NCBI RefSeq assembly: GCF_001152565.1
Contig: NZ_CQAZ01000010.1
Span: forward strand, 60,852-124,851
DNA length: 64,000 nt
Source of the DNA: Yersinia pekkanenii
GTDB taxonomy: Bacteria; Pseudomonadota; Gammaproteobacteria; Enterobacterales; Enterobacteriaceae
Reading direction: 5' to 3'
A program made the position numbers and the translations under genes. Shown one piece after another: positions 21,099 through 30,621 of the stretch. Every line of letters starts with the position of its first letter. Positions within the stretch are counted from its first letter, which is position 1. The notes below the pieces were generated by a model. The model did not search any database and was not told the origin of the DNA. It saw only the letters and a program-made list of their open reading frames with translations.

Positions 21099-21167
21099 CG
21101 GTGCAAATAAAAAACGGGCTTTTAATACACAGCGTATGTTGATTATTCACCAATTAATACCTCTGGG
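21071..21167 (-). ncRNA. omrA: OmrA/OmrB-type small regulatory RNA
   Basis: The minus strand begins CCCAGAGGTATTAATTGGTGA at 21167. This is almost the conserved 5' seed of E. coli OmrA and OmrB (CCCAGAGGTATTGATTGGTGA for OmrA). The RNA ends ~97 nt later in the hairpin ACCTACGC-AGAT-GCGTAGGT and a run of nine U, also close to the E. coli terminator (CCTGCGCAGATGCGCAGG). In E. coli the tandem omrA-omrB pair also lies between aas and galR. Only one copy is visible here. The OmpR-induced E. coli RNAs use Hfq and the 5' seed to repress outer-membrane protein mRNAs and ompR itself. The middle region is not conserved. Confidence 0.9.
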
Positions 21168-21299
21168 ATGACTACTGTATCCGTTTCTGTGAGGCGACAG
21201 CCAGCATACAATCGCAACATTTACGCGCAAAGTGTAACCAGTAGTGCACATGGTCAGAAACGCGAAATAGGTTTGTAATTCATAGAAGTGCAGAGCCTA

Positions 21300-23558
21300 T
21301 TAATACAGCGCGACTTCAACTAAACAACTCATCGCATTTGGGCCTTGGGTCAGGCGTGAGGTACCAATATCCAAAGTCAGCACATTGGGGTTACCAGATT
21401 GTTCTACTTTATGCTGCTTGCCACCAAAGCCGGGATCAAACCAGGCACCGGTTGCCATCAATACCACCCCACGGGTAACCCCGTCGGTGATACGAACCCC
21501 CGCCAAACAATTACCGCGTAAGTTGCTCACCTGAACCTGACTGCCCTCGGTAATTTCACGACTGAGAGCGTCTTGCGGATGCATATACAGCGTTTCACGG
21601 CCTGCGGTTTTATTGCCCTGCGCCAATGGCGCGGGATCAAGCTGGCTATGCAGACGATCCTCCGGTTGAATAGAGATAAGATGCAACGGCCACTGCTTAG
21701 CCTGCGGGGCACCCAACCATTCGACCGGCGGCTGCCATTCAGCGTGGGGGGCAAAATCGTCATACTGATAACGGGCAATCTTCTCACTGAATAACTCGAT
21801 TTTGCCACTTGGGGTCTGAAGCGGATTAGCCTGTGGATCATCGCGGAAGCTATCAAAGAAGACGAACTCTTTCTGTGGTGCCGGTAAATCAACATGACCG
21901 CGTTGCCAGAAAGTATCAAAATCAGGCCACTCCACCCCGTGTGGGTGTTGTGCCACACCGCACTCTTGATAGATATGCCGGATCCACGCCATTTCATCAC
22001 GATGCTCGGTAAAAGTATCGCGATAACCCAAGCGTTCAGCCAGATCGGCGAAGATATCAAAATCGTTACGAGCCTGATGTTGTGGCGCAATCGCCTGATG
22101 CATTGCCAAGACATAACGATCCCGTGACGACCCGCCAATATCATTACGTTCCAACGAGCTGGTTACCGGTAGCACGATATCGGCCATTTTAGCCGCCGGA
22201 GTCCACCAGATATCCTGCACAATGACGGTATCCGGTTTTTGCCACCCCTCCACTAGCCGATTCAATTGTTGATGATGGTGGAACGGATTCCCACCCGCCC
22301 AGTGCACCAGATGAATATCCGGATAGGTGTGGGTTTCCCCCTGAAACTGGTAAGACTGCCCCGGTTGCAGCAACATGTCACAAATCCGAGCCACCGGAAT
22401 AGCCAGCCCTGACGGGTTTTTACCCACCGGCATACTGGGTCCAGGGGTGTCTATACGTGGATTACCGACACCATTCATGGAGCCATGACCAAATGAGAAC
22501 CCCCCGCCTGGAAGCCCCACTTGCCCCAACATGGCTGATAACGCAATAACCATCCAATAAGGCTGTTCACCGCGATGTGCACGCTGTACCGAGTAGGAAC
22601 AGGTCATAAAGCTACGCACACCGATAAGTTGCTGCGCCAATTTTGAAATTCTTGCCGCCGGAATACCGGTAATTTCACTGGCCCAGTCCGGTGTTTTAGC
22701 AATACCGTCACTCACCCCACGAATGTAATCAGCTAATTGCTCATAGCCCACACAATGGGTGGCAAGGAATGCTTCATCCTGGCCGTCAAAACGCTGGATT
22801 TCATAAGCCAGTGCCAGCATCAGCGCAACGTCGGTATTCGGGCGAATCGGTATCCATTCCGCATTAACAAAGGCCGGGCAGTCGTCGCGCATCGGGCTGA
22901 TGTTAATCACCGGCGTACCTTTTTGTGCCAGTTTCTCCAGCCAGGGTTTTAATGAATGTTCAGCCGAACCACCGGAGGATACTTGGGCATTTTTCAGTGC
23001 CAGTCCACCAAACGCGATAAACAGCTCGCAATGCTCTACCACACTCGGCCATGACGTTACCCTGCCGGTGAGTGGGCTAAAAGTACCAATCACATAAGGG
23101 AGAAAGAACTGTGCTGAACCCCAACTGTAATTGCCCAGTTGATCAACACCGCCGCCGCCGCTGAAATAGAAACGTCGGACTAATGAGCGGGCATGATGTA
23201 AACGCCCGGCAGAAGACCAGCCATAGGAACCCGTAAACAGCCCGGAAGGGCCGTATCGGTCCCTGACCCGACGATTTTCTTCTGCGACCAGATCCAGCGC
23301 GACATCCCAGTCCACCTCAACAAAGTCTTCCCGCCCACGCAGAGTGCGATCACTTTTCTCCCGCTGCTGTAGCCATGAACGGCGTATTGCCGGTTTGCGG
23401 ATACGTTTATCGGAATAAACCATCGGCGTGATGGATCCTAATAACGGTGAAGGGTTAGGATCATCGGCAAATGGCTCGCAGCGGATAAGTTTGCCATCTT
23501 CAACTACTGCGGTGTAAGCGCCCCAGTGGGCAAGCTGGGGGTAACGGGTGATGGACAT
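21300..23558 (-). CDS. bisC: BisC/TorZ-like molybdopterin-dependent S/N-oxide reductase
   Basis: This 752-residue protein belongs to the DMSO reductase family and resembles biotin sulfoxide reductase BisC. It binds bis-MGD with a serine ligand in SYGWSSAGRLHHA (residues ~111-123). LGNYSWGSAQFF, GSMNGVGNPRIDTPG and HWAGGNPFHHHQQLN are family motifs. I chose the second ATG (23558, MSITRYPQLAHWG). The longer frame from 23597 would add MLFLCSILLPEIA, hydrophobic but without a Tat motif. No twin-arginine signal is visible, so it is probably cytoplasmic. Its place between aas/omrA and galR differs from E. coli. Substrate specificity cannot be read from sequence. Confidence 0.85.
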   Translation of the reverse strand: MSITRYPQLAHWGAYTAVVEDGKLIRCEPFADDPNPSPLLGSITPMVYSDKRIRKPAIRRSWLQQREKSDRTLRGREDFVEVDWDVALDLVAEENRRVRDRYGPSGLFTGSYGWSSAGRLHHARSLVRRFYFSGGGGVDQLGNYSWGSAQFFLPYVIGTFSPLTGRVTSWPSVVEHCELFIAFGGLALKNAQVSSGGSAEHSLKPWLEKLAQKGTPVINISPMRDDCPAFVNAEWIPIRPNTDVALMLALAYEIQRFDGQDEAFLATHCVGYEQLADYIRGVSDGIAKTPDWASEITGIPAARISKLAQQLIGVRSFMTCSYSVQRAHRGEQPYWMVIALSAMLGQVGLPGGGFSFGHGSMNGVGNPRIDTPGPSMPVGKNPSGLAIPVARICDMLLQPGQSYQFQGETHTYPDIHLVHWAGGNPFHHHQQLNRLVEGWQKPDTVIVQDIWWTPAAKMADIVLPVTSSLERNDIGGSSRDRYVLAMHQAIAPQHQARNDFDIFADLAERLGYRDTFTEHRDEMAWIRHIYQECGVAQHPHGVEWPDFDTFWQRGHVDLPAPQKEFVFFDSFRDDPQANPLQTPSGKIELFSEKIARYQYDDFAPHAEWQPPVEWLGAPQAKQWPLHLISIQPEDRLHSQLDPAPLAQGNKTAGRETLYMHPQDALSREITEGSQVQVSNLRGNCLAGVRITDGVTRGVVLMATGAWFDPGFGGKQHKVEQSGNPNVLTLDIGTSRLTQGPNAMSCLVEVALY

Positions 23559-23789
23559 GGCAATCTCAGGCAGTAAAATAGAACATAAAAATAACACTCA
23601 CCCAGTCATAAAACCAAAGCACAATTTTGACTAACTATAATCATTTTGAACGAAGAGGTTATTGGCGAAAGCGCGAGCAGGCGGCGAAAACAACAGTTAA
23701 TGCGCCTAATTTCCTTTTCTTTGGTTTTTTCTCACCAAGTTGCGATCATCCCCCCTTGCGGATGGCCCTGTTTTCCGCAAAACTGAGTG

Positions 23790-23805
23790 ATGTAAGCGAT
23801 TACCC
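23790..23805 (+). promoter_or_regulatory. Candidate GalR/GalS operator upstream of galR
   Basis: ATGTAAGCGATTACCC closely matches the gal operator consensus GTGNAANCGNTTNCAC, centred 28 bp before the galR ATG, within the bisC-galR divergent region. This would fit autoregulation by GalR. Confidence 0.65.
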
Positions 23806-23825
23806 TGAAAATATCTGGAAGAAAA

Positions 23826-24842
23826 ATGGCCACTATTAAGGATGTAGCCAAGCTGGCGGGTGTTTCCGTCGCAACGGTATCTCGTGTTATCAATAATTCT
23901 CCTAAGGCCAGTGAAACATCACGTATGGCGGTATGTAACGCCATGGAACAGCTGCAATATCACCCAAATGCCAATGCCCGGGCGCTGGCTCAGCAATCCA
24001 CCGAAACCGTGGGCATGATTGTTTCTGATGTATCCGATCCGTTCTTTGGTTCAATGGTCAAAGCAGTAGAGCAAGTCGCTTACGCCACCGGTAATTTCTT
24101 GCTGATTGGAAACGGTTACCATGACGCAGAGAGAGAGCGCCAGGCTATTGAACAGCTAATTCGCCATCGCTGTGCAGCACTAGTGGTTCACGCCAAAAAA
24201 TTATCCGATGAAGAATTAACGTCATTAATGAAGCAAATTCCCGGAATGGTGTTGATTAACCGCACTCTGCCCGGTTTCGAAACCCGCTGTGTCGCATTAG
24301 ATGATCGTTATGGTGCCTGGCTGGCAACCCGCCATCTCATTCAACAGGGTCATAAGCGGATAGCCATTATTTGCTCCAATCATCAGATTTCTGATGCTAT
24401 TGATCGCCTGCAAGGCTATCTGGATGCACTAAAAGAATTTGATATTCCAGTGGATGACCGCTTAATTTCTTACGGTACGCCGGATGAAATAGGCGGCGAG
24501 CAAGCCATGACTGACCTGCTTGGTCGGGGTAAAAATTTCACCGCCGTCACCTGTTATAACGACTCCATGGCCGCTGGCGCATTGTCGGTTCTCAGTGATA
24601 ACAGCATCGAAGTACCGCAAGAGATCTCACTGATCGGTTTTGATGATGTATTAATTTCCCGCTATCTGCGCCCTCGGTTAACCACGATCCGTTACCCGGT
24701 AGTGGCGATGGCAACACAAGCCGCCGAATTGGCACTGGCGCTGGCCAACAAAACCCCACTGCCAGAAATTACTAATATGTTCAGCCCGACGCTGGTGCGC
24801 CGCCACTCTGTCGCCAGCCCACAAACGCCAACAGATGACTGA
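23826..24842 (+). CDS. galR: GalR, LacI-family galactose repressor
   Basis: GalR (338 aa) represses galactose transport and catabolism genes and responds to galactose. The N-terminal HTH and hinge (MATIKDVAKLAGVSVATVS, then RVINNSPKASETSR) are nearly identical to E. coli GalR. The periplasmic-binding-protein-like core includes ETVGMIVSDVSDPFFGSMV, LINRTLPGF and GFDDVLISRYLRPRLTTIRYP. Its place before lysA is conserved. A GalR-type operator lies just upstream. A YPAL-like repeat follows the stop, between the convergent galR and lysA. Confidence 0.96.
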   Translation: MATIKDVAKLAGVSVATVSRVINNSPKASETSRMAVCNAMEQLQYHPNANARALAQQSTETVGMIVSDVSDPFFGSMVKAVEQVAYATGNFLLIGNGYHDAERERQAIEQLIRHRCAALVVHAKKLSDEELTSLMKQIPGMVLINRTLPGFETRCVALDDRYGAWLATRHLIQQGHKRIAIICSNHQISDAIDRLQGYLDALKEFDIPVDDRLISYGTPDEIGGEQAMTDLLGRGKNFTAVTCYNDSMAAGALSVLSDNSIEVPQEISLIGFDDVLISRYLRPRLTTIRYPVVAMATQAAELALALANKTPLPEITNMFSPTLVRRHSVASPQTPTDD

Positions 24843-24856
24843 GTGGTTCGCGGGTT

Positions 24857-24992
24857 GGTGACAAGGTGCCTGCACGGAGAGAACAGGCAGATGGTAAAGA
24901 CGCCATCAGGCTCGAGCCGTGTCATCCCTGGCGCGGACGCTTTACTTTTCGGCCTATCCTCACCGCTTCAGATCGAGTCATAGGGGTTTGCC
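24857..24992 (+). repeat. Dispersed palindromic repeat, copy B (YPAL-like)
   Basis: This ~136-bp repeat lies between the convergent genes galR and lysA. It is the inverted partner of the copy at 17427-17552, 7.3 kb away, in the same type of location. The copies differ mainly by a ~10-bp insertion in this one (around TCAGGCTCGAGCCGTGT). Internal complementarity suggests a long imperfect RNA hairpin that could act as a transcript end. Confidence 0.7.
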
Positions 24993-25005
24993 TACCGTGT
25001 CAAAA

Positions 25006-26268
25006 CTAGATCTGTTCTAATGCAATCAGTTCTTCGATGGTTTGCCGACGGCGGATTAAACGTGGCTGTCCTTGCTCAAACAGCACTTCTGGCAATAGCG
25101 GGCGGCTGTTGTAGTTAGAAGACATCGACGCCCCATAAGCTCCGGTATCGTGGAACACCAGATAATCGCCTATCTGAGCCGCAGGCAAGGCTCGGGTTTC
25201 TAATCCCCCCCCCGCTTCTTGAGTGAATACGTCACCTGACTCGCACAGCGGGCCACCAACCACGGTCTCAATCAACGGCGCAGACGTGAGTGAGCGCCCA
25301 TCAGCAGGCAGCAATGAAATATGGTGGTAACTGCCATACATTGCAGGCCGCATCAAATCGTTAAAACCGGCATCGACTAACACATAATGCCGACTGCCCA
25401 TATTTTTAACTGCCCGCACTTGTGCCACTAACACCCCTGATTCTGCTACCAGGAAGCGGCCCGGCTCAATTTCAAGACTGACCGGATGGCCCAAATGCGC
25501 GGCAATTTGCTCGCGGGCTTTATTCCATAAGCCATAATAATGCTCGGTATCAATTTCATCGTCACCAACCTGATAAGGGATCGACAGCCCGCCGCCAGCA
25601 GAAATAGCGCTGATATCCTGCCCAAGAGTAATGACCTGTTGCACCATGGCATCACAGACTTGCTCCAAATGCTGATAATCAACACCCGAACCAATGTGCA
25701 TATGAATGCCTATCAGCGTTAAACCGTATTGCTTAATTTTATTAATGGCTTGTGGCAAATCTTGATACCAGATGCCGTGTTTGCTGTTTTCACCGCCGGT
25801 ATTGGTTTTTTGGCTGTGGCCATGGCCAAAACCCGGATTGACCCGCAACCAGACCGGGTGACCGGCTGCATGTTGCCCCAGTTGATCCAGCATATCGATG
25901 GAACCGGCATTAACCGGAATACCTAACTCCGTCACCCTTAATAAGGTTGCCTGATCCAGTAGATCCGCAGTAAACACAATTTCAGCTGGTTCTTGCCCCG
26001 GTTGAAAACCGGCATGTAAAGCGCGTTCAATCTCACCCAACGAGACTGAATCAACCTTGACCCCTTGCTCACGCATCAAGTGCAGAATATGAATATTCGA
26101 ACAGGCTTTCTGAGCAAAGCGGATCACGTCAAAGTGCCGTAATTGATTGATACGTTGAGTAATAATTCCGCCATCATACACCCACACCGGGCAACCAAAA
26201 CGTTCAGGCAGAGCAATCAGATTTTGAGCGGTCAGTGCCGATGAAGTATCGTGAAGTGAGCGTGGCAT
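25006..26268 (-). CDS. lysA: Diaminopimelate decarboxylase
   Basis: LysA (420 aa) makes L-lysine from meso-diaminopimelate using pyridoxal phosphate. The PLP lysine is K54 in RFAQKACSNIHIL, the E. coli-type sequence. HMHIGSGVDYQ, SLEIEPGRFLVAESG and the C-terminal CESGDVF, with the catalytic cysteine from the partner subunit, are present. It is divergent from lysR, its activator in E. coli, across a 169-bp control region. It converges with galR. Confidence 0.97.
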   Translation of the reverse strand: MPRSLHDTSSALTAQNLIALPERFGCPVWVYDGGIITQRINQLRHFDVIRFAQKACSNIHILHLMREQGVKVDSVSLGEIERALHAGFQPGQEPAEIVFTADLLDQATLLRVTELGIPVNAGSIDMLDQLGQHAAGHPVWLRVNPGFGHGHSQKTNTGGENSKHGIWYQDLPQAINKIKQYGLTLIGIHMHIGSGVDYQHLEQVCDAMVQQVITLGQDISAISAGGGLSIPYQVGDDEIDTEHYYGLWNKAREQIAAHLGHPVSLEIEPGRFLVAESGVLVAQVRAVKNMGSRHYVLVDAGFNDLMRPAMYGSYHHISLLPADGRSLTSAPLIETVVGGPLCESGDVFTQEAGGGLETRALPAAQIGDYLVFHDTGAYGASMSSNYNSRPLLPEVLFEQGQPRLIRRRQTIEELIALEQI

Positions 26269-26329
26269 GGTTATTTCCTGGTAATTAAATTATCAATATG
26301 TTGGGCGAAAGAGAGTGATTTCGCTGATA

Positions 26330-26343
26330 GGTTATTATTAACC
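26330..26343. promoter_or_regulatory. Inverted repeat in the lysA-lysR control region
   Basis: GGTTA-TTAT-TAACC is a 5-bp inverted repeat of T-N11-A type in the lysA-lysR divergent region, 62 bp from the lysA start. LysR activates lysA and represses itself in E. coli from this interval; this site is a candidate only. Confidence 0.4.
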
Positions 26344-26437
26344 ATCGAGGACTTGTTAGGAAAATATCTATTTACCCTCAGTCTATTCATTTATGATATG
26401 GGTTAGATTAAATCGTCGCCCGTTCAGGAGTGTTGTG

Positions 26438-27379
26438 ATGCCCGCGATTTCCCTACGACAAATTGAGATTTTTCATGGTGTCATGACCACCGGTAACCTG
26501 ACGGAAGCCGCCTTACTACTCCAGACATCACAACCCACGATCAGCCGTGAACTGGCGCGCTTTGAACAATTGATTCAATTAAAACTCTTTGATCGTGTGC
26601 GTGGCCGCCTTTACCCAACGGTACAAGGCTTGCGATTATTTGAAGAGGTTCAGCGCTCTTATTACGGCCTTGACCGTATCAGACAAGCCGCTGAGGGGAT
26701 CCGCCAATTCCAACAGGCACAGTTGTCGATTGCCTGCCTGCCTGTGTTTTCTCAATCATTGCTACCTGCGGTGTGCAAACCCTTTATTGAAAGCTACCCG
26801 GAAGTCAGCTTGAGTGTTATCCCACAGGAATCACCGTTATTGGAAGAGTGGCTTTCGGCTCAGCGCCATGACCTTGGCCTGACCGAGAATACCCAGACCC
26901 CGGCAGGCACCTTGCGCCATGCACTGATGACCGTTAATGAAGTGTGTGTATTGCCTGGCGACCATCCATTGCGAGCAAAAGCGCTACTGACACCGCAAGA
27001 TTTCCAAGGTGAGAATTTTATTAGCCTGTCAGTAACCGACAGTTATCGCCAGTTACTGGATAATCTGTTTAATGAACAAGGAATTAGCCGCAGGTTGGTG
27101 CTGGAAACGCACAGTGCAGCATCGGTATGCGCCATGGTGCGGGAGGGAGTGGGTGTATCAATCGTCAATCCACTTACGGCATTAGATTACATCAGTAAAG
27201 GTAATACCCAAGGCGTTTGCGTACGGCCATTTAGTGTCGAAATCCCTTTCACTATCAGCCTGATACAACCAATGCATCGTCCATCATCAACCTTGGTGGA
27301 TACTTTTATCGAGCATTTGAAACAGCAGGCAATCACTTTCCAGCAGCGTCTGGATACCGTGATTGCCCAGCAATATTAA
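26438..27379 (+). CDS. lysR: LysR, transcriptional activator of lysA
   Basis: LysR controls lysA in response to diaminopimelate and lysine. I chose the ATG at 26438 (MPAISLRQIEIFHGVMTTGN), preceded by CAGGAG, giving 313 residues. The ORF extends upstream to 26393, but those 15 residues are not part of the family. The N-terminal winged helix (LTEAALLLQTSQPTISRELARFE) is followed by an effector-binding domain that matches E. coli LysR through LSIACLPVFSQS and QESPLLEEWLSAQRHDLGLTE. Its 3' end overlaps that of the convergent MFS gene by 4 bp. Confidence 0.95.
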   Translation: MPAISLRQIEIFHGVMTTGNLTEAALLLQTSQPTISRELARFEQLIQLKLFDRVRGRLYPTVQGLRLFEEVQRSYYGLDRIRQAAEGIRQFQQAQLSIACLPVFSQSLLPAVCKPFIESYPEVSLSVIPQESPLLEEWLSAQRHDLGLTENTQTPAGTLRHALMTVNEVCVLPGDHPLRAKALLTPQDFQGENFISLSVTDSYRQLLDNLFNEQGISRRLVLETHSAASVCAMVREGVGVSIVNPLTALDYISKGNTQGVCVRPFSVEIPFTISLIQPMHRPSSTLVDTFIEHLKQQAITFQQRLDTVIAQQY

Positions 27380-28545
27380 GTTATCCCTTCAGCTTTCACC
27401 TTACTGGCACGCGCACGGGAAAAGGTAAACAGACACAACAGCAATCCCATAACCGCCAGTGCGGCGGCGGCCAAGGGGACGGCTGTCAAACCTAGCCCAC
27501 CAGCAATCACCACACCGCCAACCCATGCGCCCAAAGCATTGCCGACATTGAACGCCGCAATATTGAGCGTGGAGACCAGGTTAGGCGCTTTTTTGCCATG
27601 AGTGACCACGTTGATTTGCAATGCAGGCACTGCAGAGAATGCCGCCGCCGACCACAGGAACAGTGTCACTTCCGCCGCCAGTAAAGAATAACTGGTCCAA
27701 CTGAATAGGGCAGAAAGCACCGCAATAAGCAGGAAAGTCATCGCCAGGCTGACGGATAAACGCCAGTCAGCCAGCCACCCTCCGACAATATTACCCAGTG
27801 TCAGCCCCACGCCCATCAACAATAACGTCCAACTGACACCATGTTCAGATACCTGCGTCACTTCTATCAGGATTGGCGCGATATAAGTAAAGAGGGAAAA
27901 CATGGCGGCGGCAAAAAAGACCGTCATCAGCAAAGACAACCAGATACCGCCACCACGCAAGGCAGCAATTTCCTTACGTAACTCGGTAGGTGCCTCCTGC
28001 TGAGAGGAAGGTAATTTGCTGTAAAGCGCGGCCAGTGAGAACAAGCCGATGACTGAGACGACCCAAAATGTCGAGCGCCAGCCAAATGCCTGCCCCAGAG
28101 CGGTCCCCAATGGAACGCCGAGTACATTGGCCAGCGTTAGGCCAGTAAACATCAGCGCTACCGCTGAAGCCCGCCGATTTGGCGCGACCAGATTAGAGGC
28201 AACCACCGCACCAATGCCAAAAAAAGCACCGTGGCACAGCGCCGTAATCACTCTGGCCAACATCAGAAAATCATAGCTATATGCCAATGCGCACATGATA
28301 TTACCGATGATAAAGATCACCATTAACAGTAATAATGTCTTTTTACGGGGTAATTTGGCGGTCAGTACCGCCATGATAGGTGCGCCAATAGCGACTCCCA
28401 GCGCATAACCACTGATTAACCAACCGGCAGTTGGGATCGAAATGTGCAAATCGCCCGCGACCTGAGGCAGCAACCCCATGATCACAAATTCGGTAGTACC
28501 AATCGCAAAAGCACACAGTGCCAATGCCAGTAGCGCAACAGGCAT
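27376..28545 (-). CDS. MFS efflux transporter, AraJ/YdhP-like
   Basis: This 389-residue protein has 12 hydrophobic segments and the DHA1 pattern of sugar-efflux/AraJ/YdhP-type exporters. The first helix has FAIGTTEFVIMGLLPQVAGDL. The second-third loop has PIMAVLTAKLPRKKTLLLLM, and helix 5 has LMFTGLTLANVLGVPLGTALGQAFGWR. The substrate is unknown. It faces the LysR-family regulator at 28.7-29.6 kb on the same strand, not divergently, and overlaps lysR tail to tail by 4 bp. The name ydhP is not assigned because paralogues are numerous. Confidence 0.85.
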   Translation of the reverse strand: MPVALLALALCAFAIGTTEFVIMGLLPQVAGDLHISIPTAGWLISGYALGVAIGAPIMAVLTAKLPRKKTLLLLMVIFIIGNIMCALAYSYDFLMLARVITALCHGAFFGIGAVVASNLVAPNRRASAVALMFTGLTLANVLGVPLGTALGQAFGWRSTFWVVSVIGLFSLAALYSKLPSSQQEAPTELRKEIAALRGGGIWLSLLMTVFFAAAMFSLFTYIAPILIEVTQVSEHGVSWTLLLMGVGLTLGNIVGGWLADWRLSVSLAMTFLLIAVLSALFSWTSYSLLAAEVTLFLWSAAAFSAVPALQINVVTHGKKAPNLVSTLNIAAFNVGNALGAWVGGVVIAGGLGLTAVPLAAAALAVMGLLLCLFTFSRARASKVKAEGIT

Positions 28546-28731
28546 GATACACGCTCCCAGTCAGACAATATCTCGCCGCCATCAGTGACAGGCAAATCAA
28601 ATTGTTGCCAGTAATAATGAATTAACCGGCAACATGTAGTTAGTAGCAGACTTATAGCAAGGCAGCAAATAAATAAATCCCGGTGAGTTGACTCATGTCA
28701 GTGATTCGGGTGAGTAAATACAGCTACAACG

Positions 28732-29628
28732 TCAAGTAGGCAGGGGGTTGGTAGCAAACCACTCCACCAGGAAATCCAACATGGTCCTCAATGTGGCTGG
28801 CATTTGCCGCCGTGAAGTATAGATACCGTAAATACCCATGGCTTGCGGTTGGTAATCAGGTAATAACTTTATGAGTTCACCGCTGGCAATATAAGGAGCG
28901 GCAGAATAGCTGGGCTGCAAAGTAATACCCGCTCCCTTTAAGGCTCCGCTCAGCAACACAACCGACTCATTGGCGCTCAAATTACCACTCACTGCGGTGG
29001 ATGATTTAACGCCATGCTGGTCAAAATGCCACAAGCTTTTGCCAAAATAGGAATATGTCAGGCAATTGTGTACCGCCAAATCATGGGGTGCTTTCGGTAT
29101 CCCCCTGACAGATAGATAGCTCGGTGAGGCACAGACGACTGAATGACAAGTCGATAACGGCCGAGCTATCAGGTTAGGGTCTAACTCATTAGTAATGCGT
29201 AATGCCAAATCAATACGCTCTGCTACCAGATTTATAGCCCGATTATTCATTTGTAAATCCACTGCGACCTGTGGATAACGGCTTAGATAATCGGTTACTG
29301 CAATCACCAATGCGCTCTGCCCCAGAGACTGAGAACAACTAATTCGGAGTAAACCCCGCAATTCGTCACTTCCCTGCCCCTCAACCACACCCATATCCTG
29401 AGCAAACTCAAGCATACGGCGACAGCGTTCGAGTGTGGCTTCTCCGGCATGGGTCAGACTCAATTTTCGAGTTGTCCGATGCAATAATCTCGCCCCTGCC
29501 CACTGCTCCATCTCCGCCAAATAGCGTGTCACCATTGCGCGCGACATCTCTAATGCTTCCGCAGCAGCAACCATACTACCTCGCTCAACAATCGCGACAA
29601 ATACCTCAGCGGCAGTGACCCTATCCAT
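28732..29628 (-). CDS. LysR-family transcriptional regulator
   Basis: At 298 residues it has the usual N-terminal winged helix (MDRVTAAEVFVAIVERGSM, then VAAAEALEMSRAMVTRYLAEME) and a substrate-binding domain beginning LRGLLRISCSQSLGQSALV. It belongs to the subgroup (AaeR/PA-type) in which the regulator is divergent from its targets. Here it faces the MBL-fold and DsbA-like genes across 105 bp containing AATAATTGCTTATTA, an imperfect palindrome that could be its site. The ligand is unknown. Confidence 0.85.
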   Translation of the reverse strand: MDRVTAAEVFVAIVERGSMVAAAEALEMSRAMVTRYLAEMEQWAGARLLHRTTRKLSLTHAGEATLERCRRMLEFAQDMGVVEGQGSDELRGLLRISCSQSLGQSALVIAVTDYLSRYPQVAVDLQMNNRAINLVAERIDLALRITNELDPNLIARPLSTCHSVVCASPSYLSVRGIPKAPHDLAVHNCLTYSYFGKSLWHFDQHGVKSSTAVSGNLSANESVVLLSGALKGAGITLQPSYSAAPYIASGELIKLLPDYQPQAMGIYGIYTSRRQMPATLRTMLDFLVEWFATNPLPT

Positions 29629-29733
29629 GATTAGCTCGATTTAAGCAACAAATAATTGCTTATTATCGGGTTTTTCTATCGATATATGCAATCTATTATC
29701 TAACCCATACCCCAGTCACTCTCAGGAACTAAC

Positions 29734-30621
29734 ATGTCTAACAAATCGCTATTACAGATGAGCTTCGCCAGCCTGGTGATTTTATCTGCTGCATCAACAG
29801 CTAACGCGGCCGAGCCGCTGAAAATGGAAGTCTATAATCCAGGGGAAAAAAGCATCTTCCCAGTTTCTTCTGAAATTATTACTGGCAAGACTGAAGTTGT
29901 TTTGATTGATGCACAATTTCAACGCAATGATGCCGAAGCTCTGGTCAAGAAAATCCAGCAAAGTGGTAAGAAACTGACCACTATTTATATCAGCCAGGCA
30001 GATCCTGATTTCTATTTCGGCCTGGATGTCATCACCAAAGCGTTCCCACAAGCTAACGTGCTCGCAACACCGCAAACTATCGAAGAAATCGAGGCCACCA
30101 AAGACGGTAAAATAGCTTATTGGGGGCCGATTTTGAAAGAAAATGCACCAACTCGAGTGATTGTCCCACAACCGCTACTTGGCAAAAGTTTCACCATTGA
30201 TGGGCAAACAATTAACATTGAAGGGCTCGATGGCCCATCCCCGGAGAAAACATTTGTCTGGATCCCATCATTGAAAGCGGTTGTGGGCGGTGTCGCTGTC
30301 TCTGGTAATATCCATTTATGGGTGGCTGATACTCAAACAGTTGAATCACGCCAGCACTGGCTGACAACATTGGAAAAGATTAAAGCATTAAAACCAGTGA
30401 CAGTGGTTCCGGGGCATTATCTGGGTAACGCGCCACAAACATTGGCATCAGTTACCTTTACTCAAAATTATTTAACAACATTAAATGCAGAGATTCCTAA
30501 AGCCAAAGACGCTGCTGCACTGATTGCCGCCATGAAAAAACATTATCCAGAGCTGAAAGATGAATCCAGCTTAGAATTAAGTGCCAAGGTACTGAAAAAG
30601 GAAATGAAATGGCCGCAATAA
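29734..30621 (+). CDS. Exported metallo-beta-lactamase-fold protein with degenerate metal motif
   Basis: This 295-residue protein has a clear signal peptide (MSNKSLLQMSFASLVILSAA, cut near ANA|AEP) and an MBL fold: VLIDAQFQRNDAEALVKKIQ, TIYISQADPDFYFGLDVI and VVPGHYLGN. The canonical HXHXDH is replaced by QADPDF, keeping only the aspartate. Homologues often have HGDPDY, so a modified site is usual, but the first His is also lost here. It is translationally linked to the DsbA-like gene (13-base overlap) and divergent from the LysR-type regulator. Function is unknown. Confidence 0.75.
   Translation: MSNKSLLQMSFASLVILSAASTANAAEPLKMEVYNPGEKSIFPVSSEIITGKTEVVLIDAQFQRNDAEALVKKIQQSGKKLTTIYISQADPDFYFGLDVITKAFPQANVLATPQTIEEIEATKDGKIAYWGPILKENAPTRVIVPQPLLGKSFTIDGQTINIEGLDGPSPEKTFVWIPSLKAVVGGVAVSGNIHLWVADTQTVESRQHWLTTLEKIKALKPVTVVPGHYLGNAPQTLASVTFTQNYLTTLNAEIPKAKDAAALIAAMKKHYPELKDESSLELSAKVLKKEMKWPQ

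Noticed and set aside
21527..22144. A 205-residue antisense frame within bisC
   Set aside because: It lies fully inside the conserved molybdoenzyme gene, has no ribosome binding site, and its arginine/serine-rich composition is that of a shadow frame.
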